This document shows positions 22,806-33,771 of a DNA stretch of 64,000 bases, piece by piece. The stretch spans positions 71,161,062-71,225,061 of the forward strand of contig CM069446.1 in NCBI GenBank assembly GCA_035610835.1. Direction: 5' to 3'. The position numbers were made by a program, and so were the translations under genes. Numbering within the stretch: position 1 is the stretch's first letter; each line of letters opens with the position of its first letter. The stretch is from Ophiura sarsii. Lineage: Eukaryota; Echinodermata; Ophiuroidea; Amphilepidida; Ophiuridae. The notes beneath the pieces are model-generated. The model saw nothing but the letters and a program-made list of their open reading frames with translations. It had not been told where the DNA came from and ran no database searches.

Positions 22806-25260
22806 ACATTAAGAATACTAATATAAAATTGCGGTATGTGATTACTCAATTTCTTAGTGTCAAAACTACATTTTAATAACAATTCCATACCACCACACCC
22901 TGTTATATAGTAATTGAAAATCTTCTTCCAACCAGCTTGATTATCAATAAAGTATCTTTTTAACCACATAAGTTGCTGTGCCTTAATTCTAGAAATAATG
23001 TCCACCATCTTTAGGCCCCCGTTTTAGTAACTAGCATTTAACTCAGACCTTTTTATCTTATCTGGACCATTCCATAAACTGGTGAACGATAGAATTGACC
23101 TTTTTTTGTTTGCATTGCAATAGGTGTGGTAAGTTGGTAACCATACGTGTGATGTACAATAATTTGGAAAGACCAAAAACATTTGCAATGAGAATCTTAC
23201 AATACCTGTGAGATCCCTATTTTTCCACAGAGCCAGAGGTTGCTTCAAAGATCTTATCTTCAAAATTACGAGCATTTGTTTTTGTTTTTCATTATATGAG
23301 AACACAATACACTTTTACACTCTCAGCCCAAATCACTGGTAGTGGTTTTTCGTTTAAATTTCTAACCTTACCTGGCTTCTATTTTATCAGTATTGACCTT
23401 AACACTTTCCACGCGGCTATAGTTGTACTATTATACAAACACAGATTTGTCAGAAACCTTTCCCAATTTTCAAAGTCTATCTCAAGAATTGCTGAACAAA
23501 TGCTAGGCTCGTTTGTACTTATTGCAATCCATTTTCATGGTGATTCTAAATATGGTAAATGGAATTAAGTAATTTTGACATTTTTTAAACATTTTGTGAA
23601 CTTTTGGAATGTCGTCTGCAGACGCCTGCCGCGTGGAAAGTGTTAAGTGATGAGCATATATAAAAATCATCCAAAAGTTGCAATATGTATTGTGCAGAAT
23701 TTATGTCTTTTGGGAAACATGTAAGATCATCTGCATAACAGGATAATTTCAAAGTATTATCATGATCCAGCACTATACCTCTAATGTTCTTGTCCTCTCT
23801 TATATTAATCAGGAGTACCTCTATCGCAACCACAAATAAAATTGAACTGAGTGGATCCCCCTGTCTTACTCCCCGGTTAATTGGGAAGTAACCAGTTTTG
23901 AATTCCCATTATTCATTACACAGCTCTCGATATTCTTATAAAAGACGTGAACCCATTTTTAAAAACTTTCACCAAAGTTAAAAGATTTAATAGTTTTTGC
24001 AAGAAAATCATGATCAATGGAGTCATATGCTTTTTCAAAATTAATGTTAAGGAAAATACCTGGGTGGTTTTTGTATTTTGTGAAATAAGTCAGATCTGCA
24101 ACAATTACTGCATCACCAATGTAACGTTCGTTGACAAAGGCTGAATTTTGTTGTTGACAAAGGCTGATTGTTCAATGCCAATATTGTCGGGTAAAATCTT
24201 CGCCACTCGTTTTGCAATTGCCTTTGAACCAATTTTCAAATCAACATTAAGTAAAGTTATTGGACGATAACTGCCAATTTTACGCTTATCTTTACCTTTT
24301 TTTTAGAATTATGGTAATCACGCCTTGTTTTTGTGAATTACTCAATTCCCCTTTTAGATAACTTGCATCAACCAATGTTCCACCGAATAAATGCCAAAAT
24401 TGCTTATAAAATTCAGCAGTCAAACCATCGTTCCCTGGGTTTTTATTATTTTGGAAAGTATTAAGCACTTCAAAACATTCATTTAGTGTTAACATACCTT
24501 CACATAATTCTTGTTGATCTATATTCAACTTCGGAATTTTGTCATGCATAAAGAAAATATCAACATTCACAGAATTCAAATCAACATCTTTCTTTGTATA
24601 TAGATTTGCATACAATGTTTTGATCTCATCTAAAATGTTACTCTGATCGTTAGAAATCTCACCATCATCACGTAAAATAGTGTTAATCGTACTTTTGATC
24701 TTATTGGATTTCTTCAAACCCTACAAGTATTTATTACTTTTCCCACTCTTCTCCACCCATTGAGCTCTGGATCGGACAATAATACCCTGTGTGATAGAAT
24801 TATACTCATTTTCGAGCTGTTCTTTAGCAATATTCCATGCCCTTTCGTTATCCTCTGAAGGGTGACTACATAAATTGACTTCATTCTCCTTGACCTTATC
24901 CTCCAATTTGTTCAGAAATTGGCGCTTCTTTTGGGCCTTCTTTTTACTAAATGACTACGAAAATTGTCTAATCTCAAACTTAATCAACTCCCACAAGATT
25001 CTTTTATCATCCATATCAATGTAAGTCTCAAACCAAGTTGGTGCTAATCTGATGATTTCCTGACAAAACTTAACATCTTCACACAGGGAATTATTGAACT
25101 TCCAATAAGATGAACCACGGATATTATTTGACACATTATCAATATTCAAGAAAATTACTGAGTGATCAGTACTGATAGAAGGCAAATACCAACATTTTCC
25201 ACCATATCTTGCATTGTGTTTGACACAAACCAAAGATCAAGTCTGTTTTGAGTGGTTTTT
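22770..25260 (-). pseudogene. LINE fragment (L1/Tx1-like): endonuclease C-end, RT, C-terminus
   Basis: Reading leftward from 25260: NRLDLWFVSN then STDHSVIFLNIDN (C-terminal part of an AP-endonuclease domain), a spacer region with ERAWNIAKEQLENEYNSI, then the reverse-transcriptase motifs NNKNPGNDGLTAEFYKQFW, KIGSYRPITLLN, and LSCYADDLTCF (catalytic YADD, near 23720). The C-terminal LWKNRDLTG and SGPDKIKRSELN-like block follows. Frameshifts and stops occur throughout. A MITE (23399-23646) is inserted between the YADD motif and the C-terminal part. The 5' end is truncated at an ACAT microsatellite. It encodes no working enzyme. Confidence 0.85.
23399..23646 (+). repeat. MITE, TIR TTAACACTTTCCACGCGG (copy 2), inside LINE
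   Basis: Both ends are intact (TTAACACTTTCCACGCGGC, GCCGCGTGGAAAGTGTTAA). It interrupts the reverse transcriptase relic just after the YADD region, so it inserted after the LINE. Confidence 0.9.
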
Positions 25261-25420
25261 TTTCTGTATCATACATACATACATACACCCCTACATAAAA
25301 TATCTTATAAGGCGCAATATCCAAATACATGATCAAGGGGCAACAAACAAAATTATATAGCAATGATTGAGAATATGAATATAACAAAATACCAATACAA
25401 TCAATACAAATATGATTTTA

Positions 25421-26975
25421 GGAGCGTTAACCCCAGATAAGGGACGTAACCCTAGGATAACGAGCCTAATATCTGGGGTTTAAGTTGTTATCCCCAGATA
25501 AGGATCGTTAACCCCAGATAAGGCCCGCCTTATCTGGGGTTTCCGTTCCTTATCTGGGGTTAACGCTCCTATGATACACACATGCAGCATAAGTGAGTAA
25601 TTTCCGCCTTAACCCCAGATAAGGGACGTAAACCCCAGATAAGGCCCACCTTATCTGGGGTTAACGCTCCTTATCCCCAGATAAGATGCGTTAACTAGGG
25701 ATAAGGCGCTTATCCATAGATAAGGGGAAAAAAGTGTTTGTTTGTCCATAGAGGGTCCTCAAAAGGTAGGGTCGGTAGGTCGGATTTTTTTTTTTAATTT
25801 TTTTTTTTTATACGGATATTGTATTTGGGAATATAAATTCGGTATGAATACTGTGAATTAAAGTCCAAACACACACCAAAACACCTCACTTTTCATAAGC
25901 TTGCGACATTGTTGCTTTACTCTTCACACTGCTGATTTTGATATCTTTCTCCTGCTGGGGATGGGGCAGATTGTCAATTTAAAGTTCCAATATTGTCGCA
26001 TTGGTTGCAACACTACAAACTCGATCAAATATTATTTTTGTACTGAGTTTGCAATGCGCAGATACCGTAGGACGCCGCCATTGTGATTGAATGTTGCACA
26101 AAGTGAAATAACGTTGTGTTGAAGTTTTGCTAGAAATATATACGTGAAAGTATTGCTAAACCTATTTTCCCCGCACTAACTAGGCCTACCCCAAAGATTG
26201 TTTTATACTATGTTGAAATTAATATTCATGCCGTTGAGCAACATTTTGGGAACAAATATTAACTGTAACTAGATTTGTCATATTTTCTCACACTGCGTTT
26301 TTAGTATAAAAATGACATCACTTGCACGTGCGATCACTGATTTTCATTTAGTCCTTTTAATAGTCCCGCGGGTACCAAGTTCATGCATTAACATCGTGTT
26401 TACACGGGATTGCGCATTGGGGATGGTGTTGCAAATACCAGAATGACGATATCGTACGAAATAAGGAATAAAAAATGGTCGTTTGGCCATTCAAATTGCT
26501 CAAAAAGTTGTTTTTAAAAAAATATCGAAAATAAAAAGTAATACGGTCGGCACCTAGGTACACGGTCGGTCGGACGTGGACAAACAAACAACTTTTTTTT
26601 GTTGGCCTAAGGCGCGTTATTCGGGGTTTATGTCCCTTATCTGGGGTTAACGCGGCTTAACCCCAGATAAGGAGCGTTAACTAGGGATAATGCGCCTTAT
26701 CTGGGGTTTACGTCCCTTAACCCCAGATAAGGAGCGTTAACTAGGCACAAGGCGCCTTATCTGGGGTTTACGACCCTTAACCCCAGATAAGGAGCGTTGA
26801 CCTCAGATAACGCGACTTAACCCAAGATAAGGAGCGTTAACTAGGATAAGGCGTCTTATCTGCGGTTTATGTCCCTTAATCCAAGATAAGGATAGTTAAC
26901 CTCAGATAAGGCCCGCCTTATCTGGGGTTTACGTCCCTTATCTGGGGTTAAGGCGGAAATGACACACTTATGTTT
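25421..26975. mobile_element. CCCCAGATAAGG-array foldback element
   Basis: Two blocks (25421-25723 and about 26603-26955) are built of TTAACCCCAGATAAGG and its complement CCTTATCTGGGGTTAA with variable linkers (AGCG, GACG, GGCC). CATAAGTGAGTAATTTCCGC at 25588 mirrors the right end near 26950-26973. The 880-bp middle has AT-rich sequence without recognisable coding. Confidence 0.75.
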
Positions 26976-27903
26976 CCGTATACGCACTCACAGAGCAACT
27001 TTCATGTCAATCGAACGAAGGTGCAGAAAGGGGAGAACATCTCCGTACAAAAATTGGCGACTCCGTATTATATTGTAGATGATAAGCCTTAAAACTACTC
27101 TATAAAATAAATATATGGAGTGGAGAAATGCAAAAAAGCTTGAAATTGCTGTAGGACCTTTAAAGTTAGGTCCTGGTGCATTTCCAGCTAATTTGCTCGA
27201 ATTATGCAGTTAGAAACAGGACCGTTTTGACAACATCATTTATCAGTGTTTTTTTCAGACACCTTTATTTTCGAAACCCTGGGCTCCACATTTGTTTTTT
27301 TCCCATCCACTGAATCATTTCCTGAACACTATAATATTGCTCTTTAAATATTTGCAAAAAGAAAACAAATAGTATACGTCAAATACAAAAAAAAGAAAAA
27401 ATAGATTTCAAAAACCTTTCCATTTTTGTCCCTATTCGCATGTTCACCTTTTGTCCCTATTCACCCCGTTTTACGGTACTCAATGAAATTTGTTTTTAAG
27501 CACCCCGGGTAAAAAAATCCTGCGCACGCCTATGAAATGGGTTCGAAAATTGAAGAAAAACAATTAGAACGCTGGGGGAGGGGGGAGGGGGGGGGGGGCG
27601 GGGGGGGGGGGGGGGGGGTACATCCCCCTTCAAACTCCACCATGTCCACGCTAGCGCGGAACGCGGTGTTTCGCACATTCATTAACAACAATTCAGTTAC
27701 AATTTCAATTTGTTTTTGTTTTTTGGACGGGCAACTTATGATGCCCCCCCACATTTGAATGTGATTGACGCCCCTGCTATTTTAAACATATCAGTTGTTG
27801 ATACAATACATGGACATGAACCTGAAATAATGGATCATCATCGAAATATTAAAGAAGTAGCAGTGGTCTAGTAAAAGTACCATTCCCGGTATCATTTGCA
27901 ACA
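26976..27903. other. Non-coding stretch with G-rich tract
   Basis: 27571-27619 is a G-rich tract with few interruptions; the proline- or glycine-rich frames there are artefacts of it. Nothing else is recognised. Confidence 0.5.
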
Positions 27904-28016
27904 TTGACAGTTTATTGTAGTACAGTAGCATAAAAGAGAACAAATACTCAGCAACAAAACAGGCCTAGTGATAGAGTGTGTTTCTACAGAGCCTCCGCCT
28001 TTTGCCGGTGGTAACT
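27904..28016. repeat. 113-bp direct repeat, left copy
   Basis: By eye identical to 28473-28585 and ends directly at the left terminus of the 28018-28472 element. It includes GTGTGTTTCTACAGAGCC, the start of another motif-array element. Confidence 0.85.
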
Positions 28017-28017
28017 A

Positions 28018-28472
28018 TCAGCGTGTTTTTATTAAGCAAACCGGCTTTTACCCGTCTTATAAAAAGCAGGATAAAAGCCGGTTGCTCGTGTGAGAGACGT
28101 GTTTTTATTGCAGTTCGATAAACAAACTTGCCGGCTGCCGCTGACCTCATTATAATAAATGCCAGCGAAAGGTCATACACATCTGTTTGCATTTAATTGT
28201 CAGGTGATCGTGCATCGTGTGCCCACTTCCGCTTTTCCACCGGCAAACGCGCTGAGCAGGAACCGTGCGTGTTTATACTGACGAAAGACTGCTTTTCCTA
28301 ACCGGTTTCAACCGCTATTATCCTTGGTTTCGAAGGATAAAAGGCATCTAAAATCCAGGAGAAATAAACCGGTATGAGCGGGCAAATGCCGGTGGTGGTG
28401 TGTTTTTACTGGGGGATTTTAATCCGTTAGCAGTCATATGCCTGCTTTTTTTCTTCAGTAAAAACACGCTGA
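28018..28472 (+). mobile_element. TIR element with GTGTTTTTA/CCGG motifs (copy 1)
   Basis: Ends TCAGCGTGTTTTTA and TAAAAACACGCTGA. The interior alternates GTGTTTTTA or GTGTTTATA words with AACCGG, GCCGGT and TTTTATCC segments. Almost identical, but inverted, to 31091-31544, which implies recent movement. No coding capacity for a transposase. Confidence 0.85.
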
Positions 28473-28585
28473 TTGACAGTTTATTGTAGTACAGTAGCAT
28501 AAAAGAGAACAAATACTCAGCAACAAAACAGGCCTAGTGATAGAGTGTGTTTCTACAGAGCCTCCGCCTTTTGCCGGTGGTAACT
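28473..28585. repeat. 113-bp direct repeat, right copy
   Basis: Begins TTGACAGTTTATTGTAGTAC, directly after the element's right end, and runs on into the TTTCTACAGAG-motif element. Confidence 0.85.
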
Positions 28586-28975
28586 TAGCCTGCTAAAAAG
28601 GCGGTGGTACTTAGAAGTACTGGGCTGTTTCTACAGACGACGTAAAAGACGACTAATCACTTTGTGGGGGTGTGTGCGCAGAGGAACGGCTGATTTCGAA
28701 ATGACACGGATTAATTATATAACAACACAACAAACAAGCATCTTGGCAATAAACAAACAAAGCAATTTCCGGTTAGACGGCTAATCGGGCGGCGGTCTGT
28801 TTCTACAGAGCTCTGGCGGGCAATTAGCAGGCTAACCTACCACCGCTATCCTTGATTTTCTAGGATAATTTGCCCGTGGTAGATTAGCCGGCTAACGGCG
28901 TCAGGACCTGTTTCTACAGAGCTGTTAGACGTCTACCCCCCGTGATCAACCGGCTAATGACTCTCTGTAGATGAT
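28540..28975. mobile_element. Motif-array element with TGTTTCTACAGAG words
   Basis: TGTTTCTACAGA recurs at about 28548, 28627, 28798 and 28910, with the complement CTCTGTAGA near 28964. Between them TTAGCCGGCTAA, TTAGCAGGCTAA and GACGGCTAAT words repeat. Its left start is duplicated at 27975. Confidence 0.65.
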
Positions 28976-29303
28976 CAAATTATGATGATTGGGTTGCATT
29001 TTTCAAGAGCCAAACCAATTTTAGATGAAAACAATCCTCGGGAACCATCTTAATTTGTGTACACCTAAATTAATTTGAGATTAAATCTAAGGTAATTCTA
29101 ATTCAAAATATTGTGGTTCTGCGAATAAAGAATAGGGTCTCATAACTTCAGACCTGAATAACAGCGGATATTCCTTGACAAATATGGTGGCGTTGTTTAG
29201 GCACTTGGAGCGCAAAGTTGATCTAGATTGGTCACAAAAACGCATCTTTCAAATACAATTATGTCTCTTATTATTGTAACTAAGGGTAAGATCCACATGG
29301 ATT

Positions 29304-29495
29304 ATGCTAAAAAATGCGTGTATTTCAAATGGAAGAATTATTTATATGCCCCCGTGTGAAAGTTGTGGAAGCGACTGTTGTGGGAGCATCACACCGAATC
29401 AATGCGCAATTTGTGAATCCCTGAAGTGTAGTACTAGTAGTTCCGGAAAAGCGCGAAGACTACAATCAAGGAAAAAAAAGGTTGGCACGTCTTAA
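29304..29495 (+). other. Short Cys-rich open frame, possibly A20-like zinc finger
   Basis: The 63-codon frame contains CESCGSDCCGSITPNQCAIC, a C-x2-C...C-x2-C arrangement with G and P positions that recall A20-type zinc fingers, then a basic tail (KARRLQSRKKK). Splice sites are not convincing and no neighbouring exon is found. It may be a relic exon or chance. Confidence 0.2.
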
Positions 29496-29610
29496 TTACG
29501 GAAAATAACTCGCCCCTCTCCCCGGAGGCAATGTTGATCCGAGTCATGTGATCCGAAGCCTCGTCAGTTTATCTGTTGCATGTAAAGAAAACAGTTAAAG
29601 TTACTATCAT

Positions 29611-30096
29611 GTTAAGATTTAATATTCGAGGCATCACTGTGGCTTGACTTGTAACAACGAACATTTAACTGGCTATCAGTATTCCAGTATGCTAAAGGCG
29701 TGTCAATACATTCGAGTTGATATTATACTATTTGCAAGCTACAAAGGTTAATATTGCCTACAATCTGATTTATACATGATAGTATAGCATAACATTCAGA
29801 AAACATCCATTGTTTTCCATTTTCAGTATTTAAATCGGGCGGTTATACCTATATACAATACGGAGAGAATACGAAAAAACATGTATTTATCTTTGGGGTA
29901 ATTTTCCGTGTCCGTTGTCCAAAATCTCTCTCTGGCTTTGATTGCATCATGACAAAAGTGAAATAGGTATCAATTAGCATTTACTATAATGTGTAGCTAT
30001 GATTCAGAGCTATAATCTTGACAAATGTTATGAGGCTGACATTCATATTAGCGATGTTATGAGTGAGGAGGTAGAACTTATTGAATGACCCTCGTA
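29611..30096 (-). mobile_element. Mariner-like fragment, uninterrupted copy
   Basis: Matches 14121-14920 without the TGTTCT-array insertion. Its terminus at 30096 is the complement of TACGAGGGTCATTCAATAAG. No transposase. Confidence 0.7.
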
Positions 30097-30326
30097 TGTC
30101 CATTTTACAATGGGGAAGTTATTTGGTGTAGTGCTCCCTTGTGCGCAGCACTTCCGGCAAACTTGAGAACGAAAATAGTCCCTATTATTTATGGATTGAT
30201 ACAGCAGAATATGCAGCAATTTTTAACGTTTTGATGTCACATGTGTTTTACGCATTCTCTTCTTCAATTTCAAAGAAGGAAAACACATCAATGTTGGCTA
30301 AAATAGTATGTTACCCTGACACTAAT

Positions 30327-30735
30327 CAGTGGCGGCACCAGCCTCATAAACCATTTTGGGGGTGGGGGGGGGGGGCATAAGGGGGAAAACTTTTTTTAGG
30401 GGGCATGAAAAAAATGATGCGCGCCAAGCGCGCAAATTCTTTGTTCCATTTTAAGCTTAAATTGTCAAATTTGGTCTAATACGGTACTAACAAATCTGGT
30501 ATAAAAATGCTAAAATGGTCAACATTTGGTTTATTATAACCTAATTTAGTAAGAAAATGTGCGCACAGCGCGAAAAAAATAACTTTTTATGCTAAAATTG
30601 TCTATATATTTTCTTATTTTAACCAAATTGATTTTTTTTTTGGGGGGGGGGGGGCAAAGAGGGGGAAACAAATATTGTTGGGTGGGGGAATGATGAATAG
30701 ATTCACACTATCCACACTCTGTAGTGCCGCCACTG
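30327..30735. mobile_element. hAT-like TIR element, CAGTGGCGGCA ends
   Basis: CAGTGGCGGCAC at left and GTGCCGCCACTG at right. Interior G-runs and GCGCGCCAAGCGCGC are typical of nonautonomous hAT elements with CAGTGGCG termini. The flanking 8-mers match only partly. Confidence 0.65.
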
Positions 30736-31090
30736 GGACTATATACCGAAATGTAGGTATATTAGTCTCAGATGTTACCGGCCTATTTACACACAGTGCA
30801 TGCGCGGATGAGAGACCGGAATGACAGTCGAATAACACAACATTTGATAGAATCCGAGAATTAGGTAGGCTATATCGAAACGATAAGCTTTGATTCACTC
30901 TGATAATGTTAATGATATCATCTCTCTGAATCCGAGTCTGAATGGTAAATGTTCCATCATACCTGCATTATATGCACGATGAGCCTATAAACCTCTCTTG
31001 GAAGTGAAGAGATGGAAGGTGAATCGTGTTTATCCACACTCTAAGTAAAATAAGCAAGTTGATGATGGAATTTATTCATCATTGAGACTA

Positions 31091-31544
31091 TCAGCGTGTT
31101 TTTACTGAAGAAAAAAAGCAGGCATATGACTGCTAACGGATTAAAATCCCCCAGTAAAAACACACCACCACCGGCATTTGCCCGCTCATACCGGTTTATT
31201 TCTCCTGGATTTTAGATGCCTTTTATCCTTCAAAACCAAGGATAATAGCGGTTGAAACCGGTTAGGAAAAGCAGTCTTTCGTCAGTATAAACACGCACGG
31301 TTCCTGCTCAGCGCGTTTGCCGGTGGAAAAGCGGAAGTGGGCACACGATGCACGATCACCTGACAATTAAATGCAAACAGATGTGTATGACCTTTCGCTG
31401 GCATTTATTATAATGAGGTCAGCGGCAGCCGGCAAGTTTGTTTATCGAACTGCAATAAAAACACGTCTCTCACACGAGCAACCGGCTTTTATCCTGCTTT
31501 TTATAAGACGGGTAAAAGCCGGTTTGCTTAATAAAAACACGCTG
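31091..31544 (-). mobile_element. TIR element with GTGTTTTTA/CCGG motifs (copy 2, inverted)
   Basis: Near-identical reverse complement of 28018-28472. The pair could form a 450-bp stem with a 2.6-kb loop. It is not flanked by the 113-bp repeat seen around copy 1. Confidence 0.85.
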
Positions 31545-31690
31545 TATGGGAATGAGAGTGTATTCTATAATCTTAAATGATTGTTTCTTTTGTTCCCATA
31601 GCCAAAACGGCCAATATGTGTTTGTGTGCATGCATGGAACATCCTTATTTATCCTCTGGAGTGCTCAATGACTTCTATTCATCAATTGAC

Positions 31691-31922
31691 TTAACACTTT
31701 CCACGCGGCTATTAGTTTGACCATATCGAGACAAGATTTTTGAGAAATCTTTCCAAACTTTCTAGGTCTATCTCAAGAATTACTGAACAAATACTAGGCA
31801 TGTTGGTACTTTTCTCAATGCATTTCACATGGTGACTCCAAATATGGTAATGAAATTTAATAATTTTGACATTTTTGAAAAAAATTGTGAAATTTTAAGA
31901 TGTCGTCTGCAGCCGCCTGCCG
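31691..31922 (+). repeat. MITE, TIR TTAACACTTTCCACGCGG (copy 3), right end lost
   Basis: The left end is intact; the right end stops within CAGCCGCCTGCCG without the GTGGAAAGTGTTAA terminus. Confidence 0.8.
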
Positions 31923-32990
31923 GATGCTGTCACAATCTGCCATGTCATAATATCACATTTTTTTCTTCAATCTAATGGTTAGTATGGACCATGGACAAGG
32001 TAGGGAGCAAAAAAATGCTATCGGGACCCAACACATTCTTAGATTTGATTTTCAATGAATGATGGAACCTCTACCACCTACCCGCAATTTGTTTTTGGAA
32101 ATCGCGGTTTGTGAGGCATGTCATAGTAAGCGGGAACATTACGATCAGCATGTTTGCGCATGGCCAAAATATTAGCAGGTTCACGCATGGCCGGCTGGCA
32201 CAAATAATTATTCTCGGCGAAATATCTTGGGAACGAATTGAGCGATAGTAACGACATTTTCAGCGTCGGGTAGATTCCACAAATTGTCGATTCAGCTCGG
32301 TTCGCTGAAAACATGTGACGTGGCTTTTCGGATTACCGTGACGACCAAATTTCCCTGAACCCATAGTGAAAAATTCAAAAGTAGCTCTAAATCACTAATT
32401 TTGCATGTTTGACTACAAAACCTGGCAGCATGATGCTAGATATGATCATATGATATGATGTTCAGCATGTATGATGCATAATTTTATGAATTCATCAGAT
32501 TTTGTTCATGCATGGTTTCCATGGAAACCAGTGAAATTTGGTATTTGTTGATAAAGATTGCTCCCGTTGTCATGTAAACAAACGGTCAACATTTGATGTC
32601 AGTGCACTACCTCAATTTGTTTTTGAGACATCGCTTCGGGATTATTTTTCCATTGTTTTCAATGGTGGAGATAATTTTTTTAGATAATCTGAGATGATCT
32701 ATATCCATGGTATAAAAAAAATTTCCAGCGCGTATTTTTTCCGGAAAGCGGAGTCGTAACGTATGTAAACAAACACGTGTGCCGATTGGGGGTTGGAATA
32801 GGTCGATAAGTTTTCGAGTAATTCGAAAATGATAGCCAGTACAAAGAAACAAAAACAATATACTCCGGATCCTGTATTAAATTTTAATTAACAGTGGTGT
32901 ATAATAACAATAATAATTGTCGAATAATAGCAAATAATTATGCTGGCTCTCCCGTCTGTCTTTCTAATTCAAAACCGTTATAACACAGAT
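31923..32990. other. Non-coding stretch
   Basis: No exon is supported. 32400-32520 contains several CATGATATGATG-like words. Nothing else is recognised. Confidence 0.4.
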
Positions 32991-32999
32991 GGATGGATA

Positions 33000-33613
33000 A
33001 TGAAGTATTATTAATAAAGTATTGTTAAAACTGTATGAGGGGGTCTTATATAATTTCAAATGTAGTCACCCACCCGCGACGTAACCTCATTTGAAATACA
33101 CACTACATGTGGGGAAGATAAAACTAATGTTTTCATCATAACTATGGAGCAATTATACTAAATTGTACTTCAATGATATTAGGCATATAATGCGGCATGC
33201 GGCCCTTGAAGTGATTAAAAAAATCCTTGAAATGGCGCTGTTTACGTTTCATCACGAAAGCATAATTACTTTTGAATAGCTGGATAATGAAGTATTGTTA
33301 AAACTATATGAGGGGGTCTAATATAATGGTCATCGCTGACACGCAATTTGTTAGAAAAGGGGAGGGGCACTCTTAAATTATTTGGAATTGTCTATATGTA
33401 AAATGGGCTATTCCATATAAAATCCATACACCCCTAGAGAATACATTACCTTAATCGTCCCCACAGGGAGTGTAGATTTCAAATGTAGCCACCCACCCGC
33501 GACGTAACCTCATTTGAAATACACACTACATGTGCGGAAGATACAGTTAATGTCTTCTAAAGGGGGGGGGGGGGGGGGGGGGGGGGGTGTATGAATTTCA
33601 ACTGGAATAGCCC
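33000..33613. repeat. TIR element GGGCTATTCCA with duplicated flanking segment
   Basis: 33405-33613 has ends GGGCTATTCCATATAAAATC and a near-complement ending GGAATAGCCC. Its core (CACCCACCCGCGACGTAACC, TTTGAAATACACACTACATG) also occurs at 33060-33135, so two copies lie side by side. A G36 run at 33562-33597 interrupts the right arm. Confidence 0.7.
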
Positions 33614-33771
33614 AATACTTTATCCCTGGCCCAGGACCAGATGGCAAACCAAAGCTCTTTGAGATATTGTATAAATATCACCCGCATTTTTTATTTTTAC
33701 CATAATCACCGTCAGAATCATTTTCCGATGCATCTTTGTCTATATTGACTGGTATTACAAGGAAAATCAAC

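Noticed and set aside
27496..27758. Proline-rich and glycine-rich small proteins
   Set aside because: All come from a G-rich tract read in different frames.
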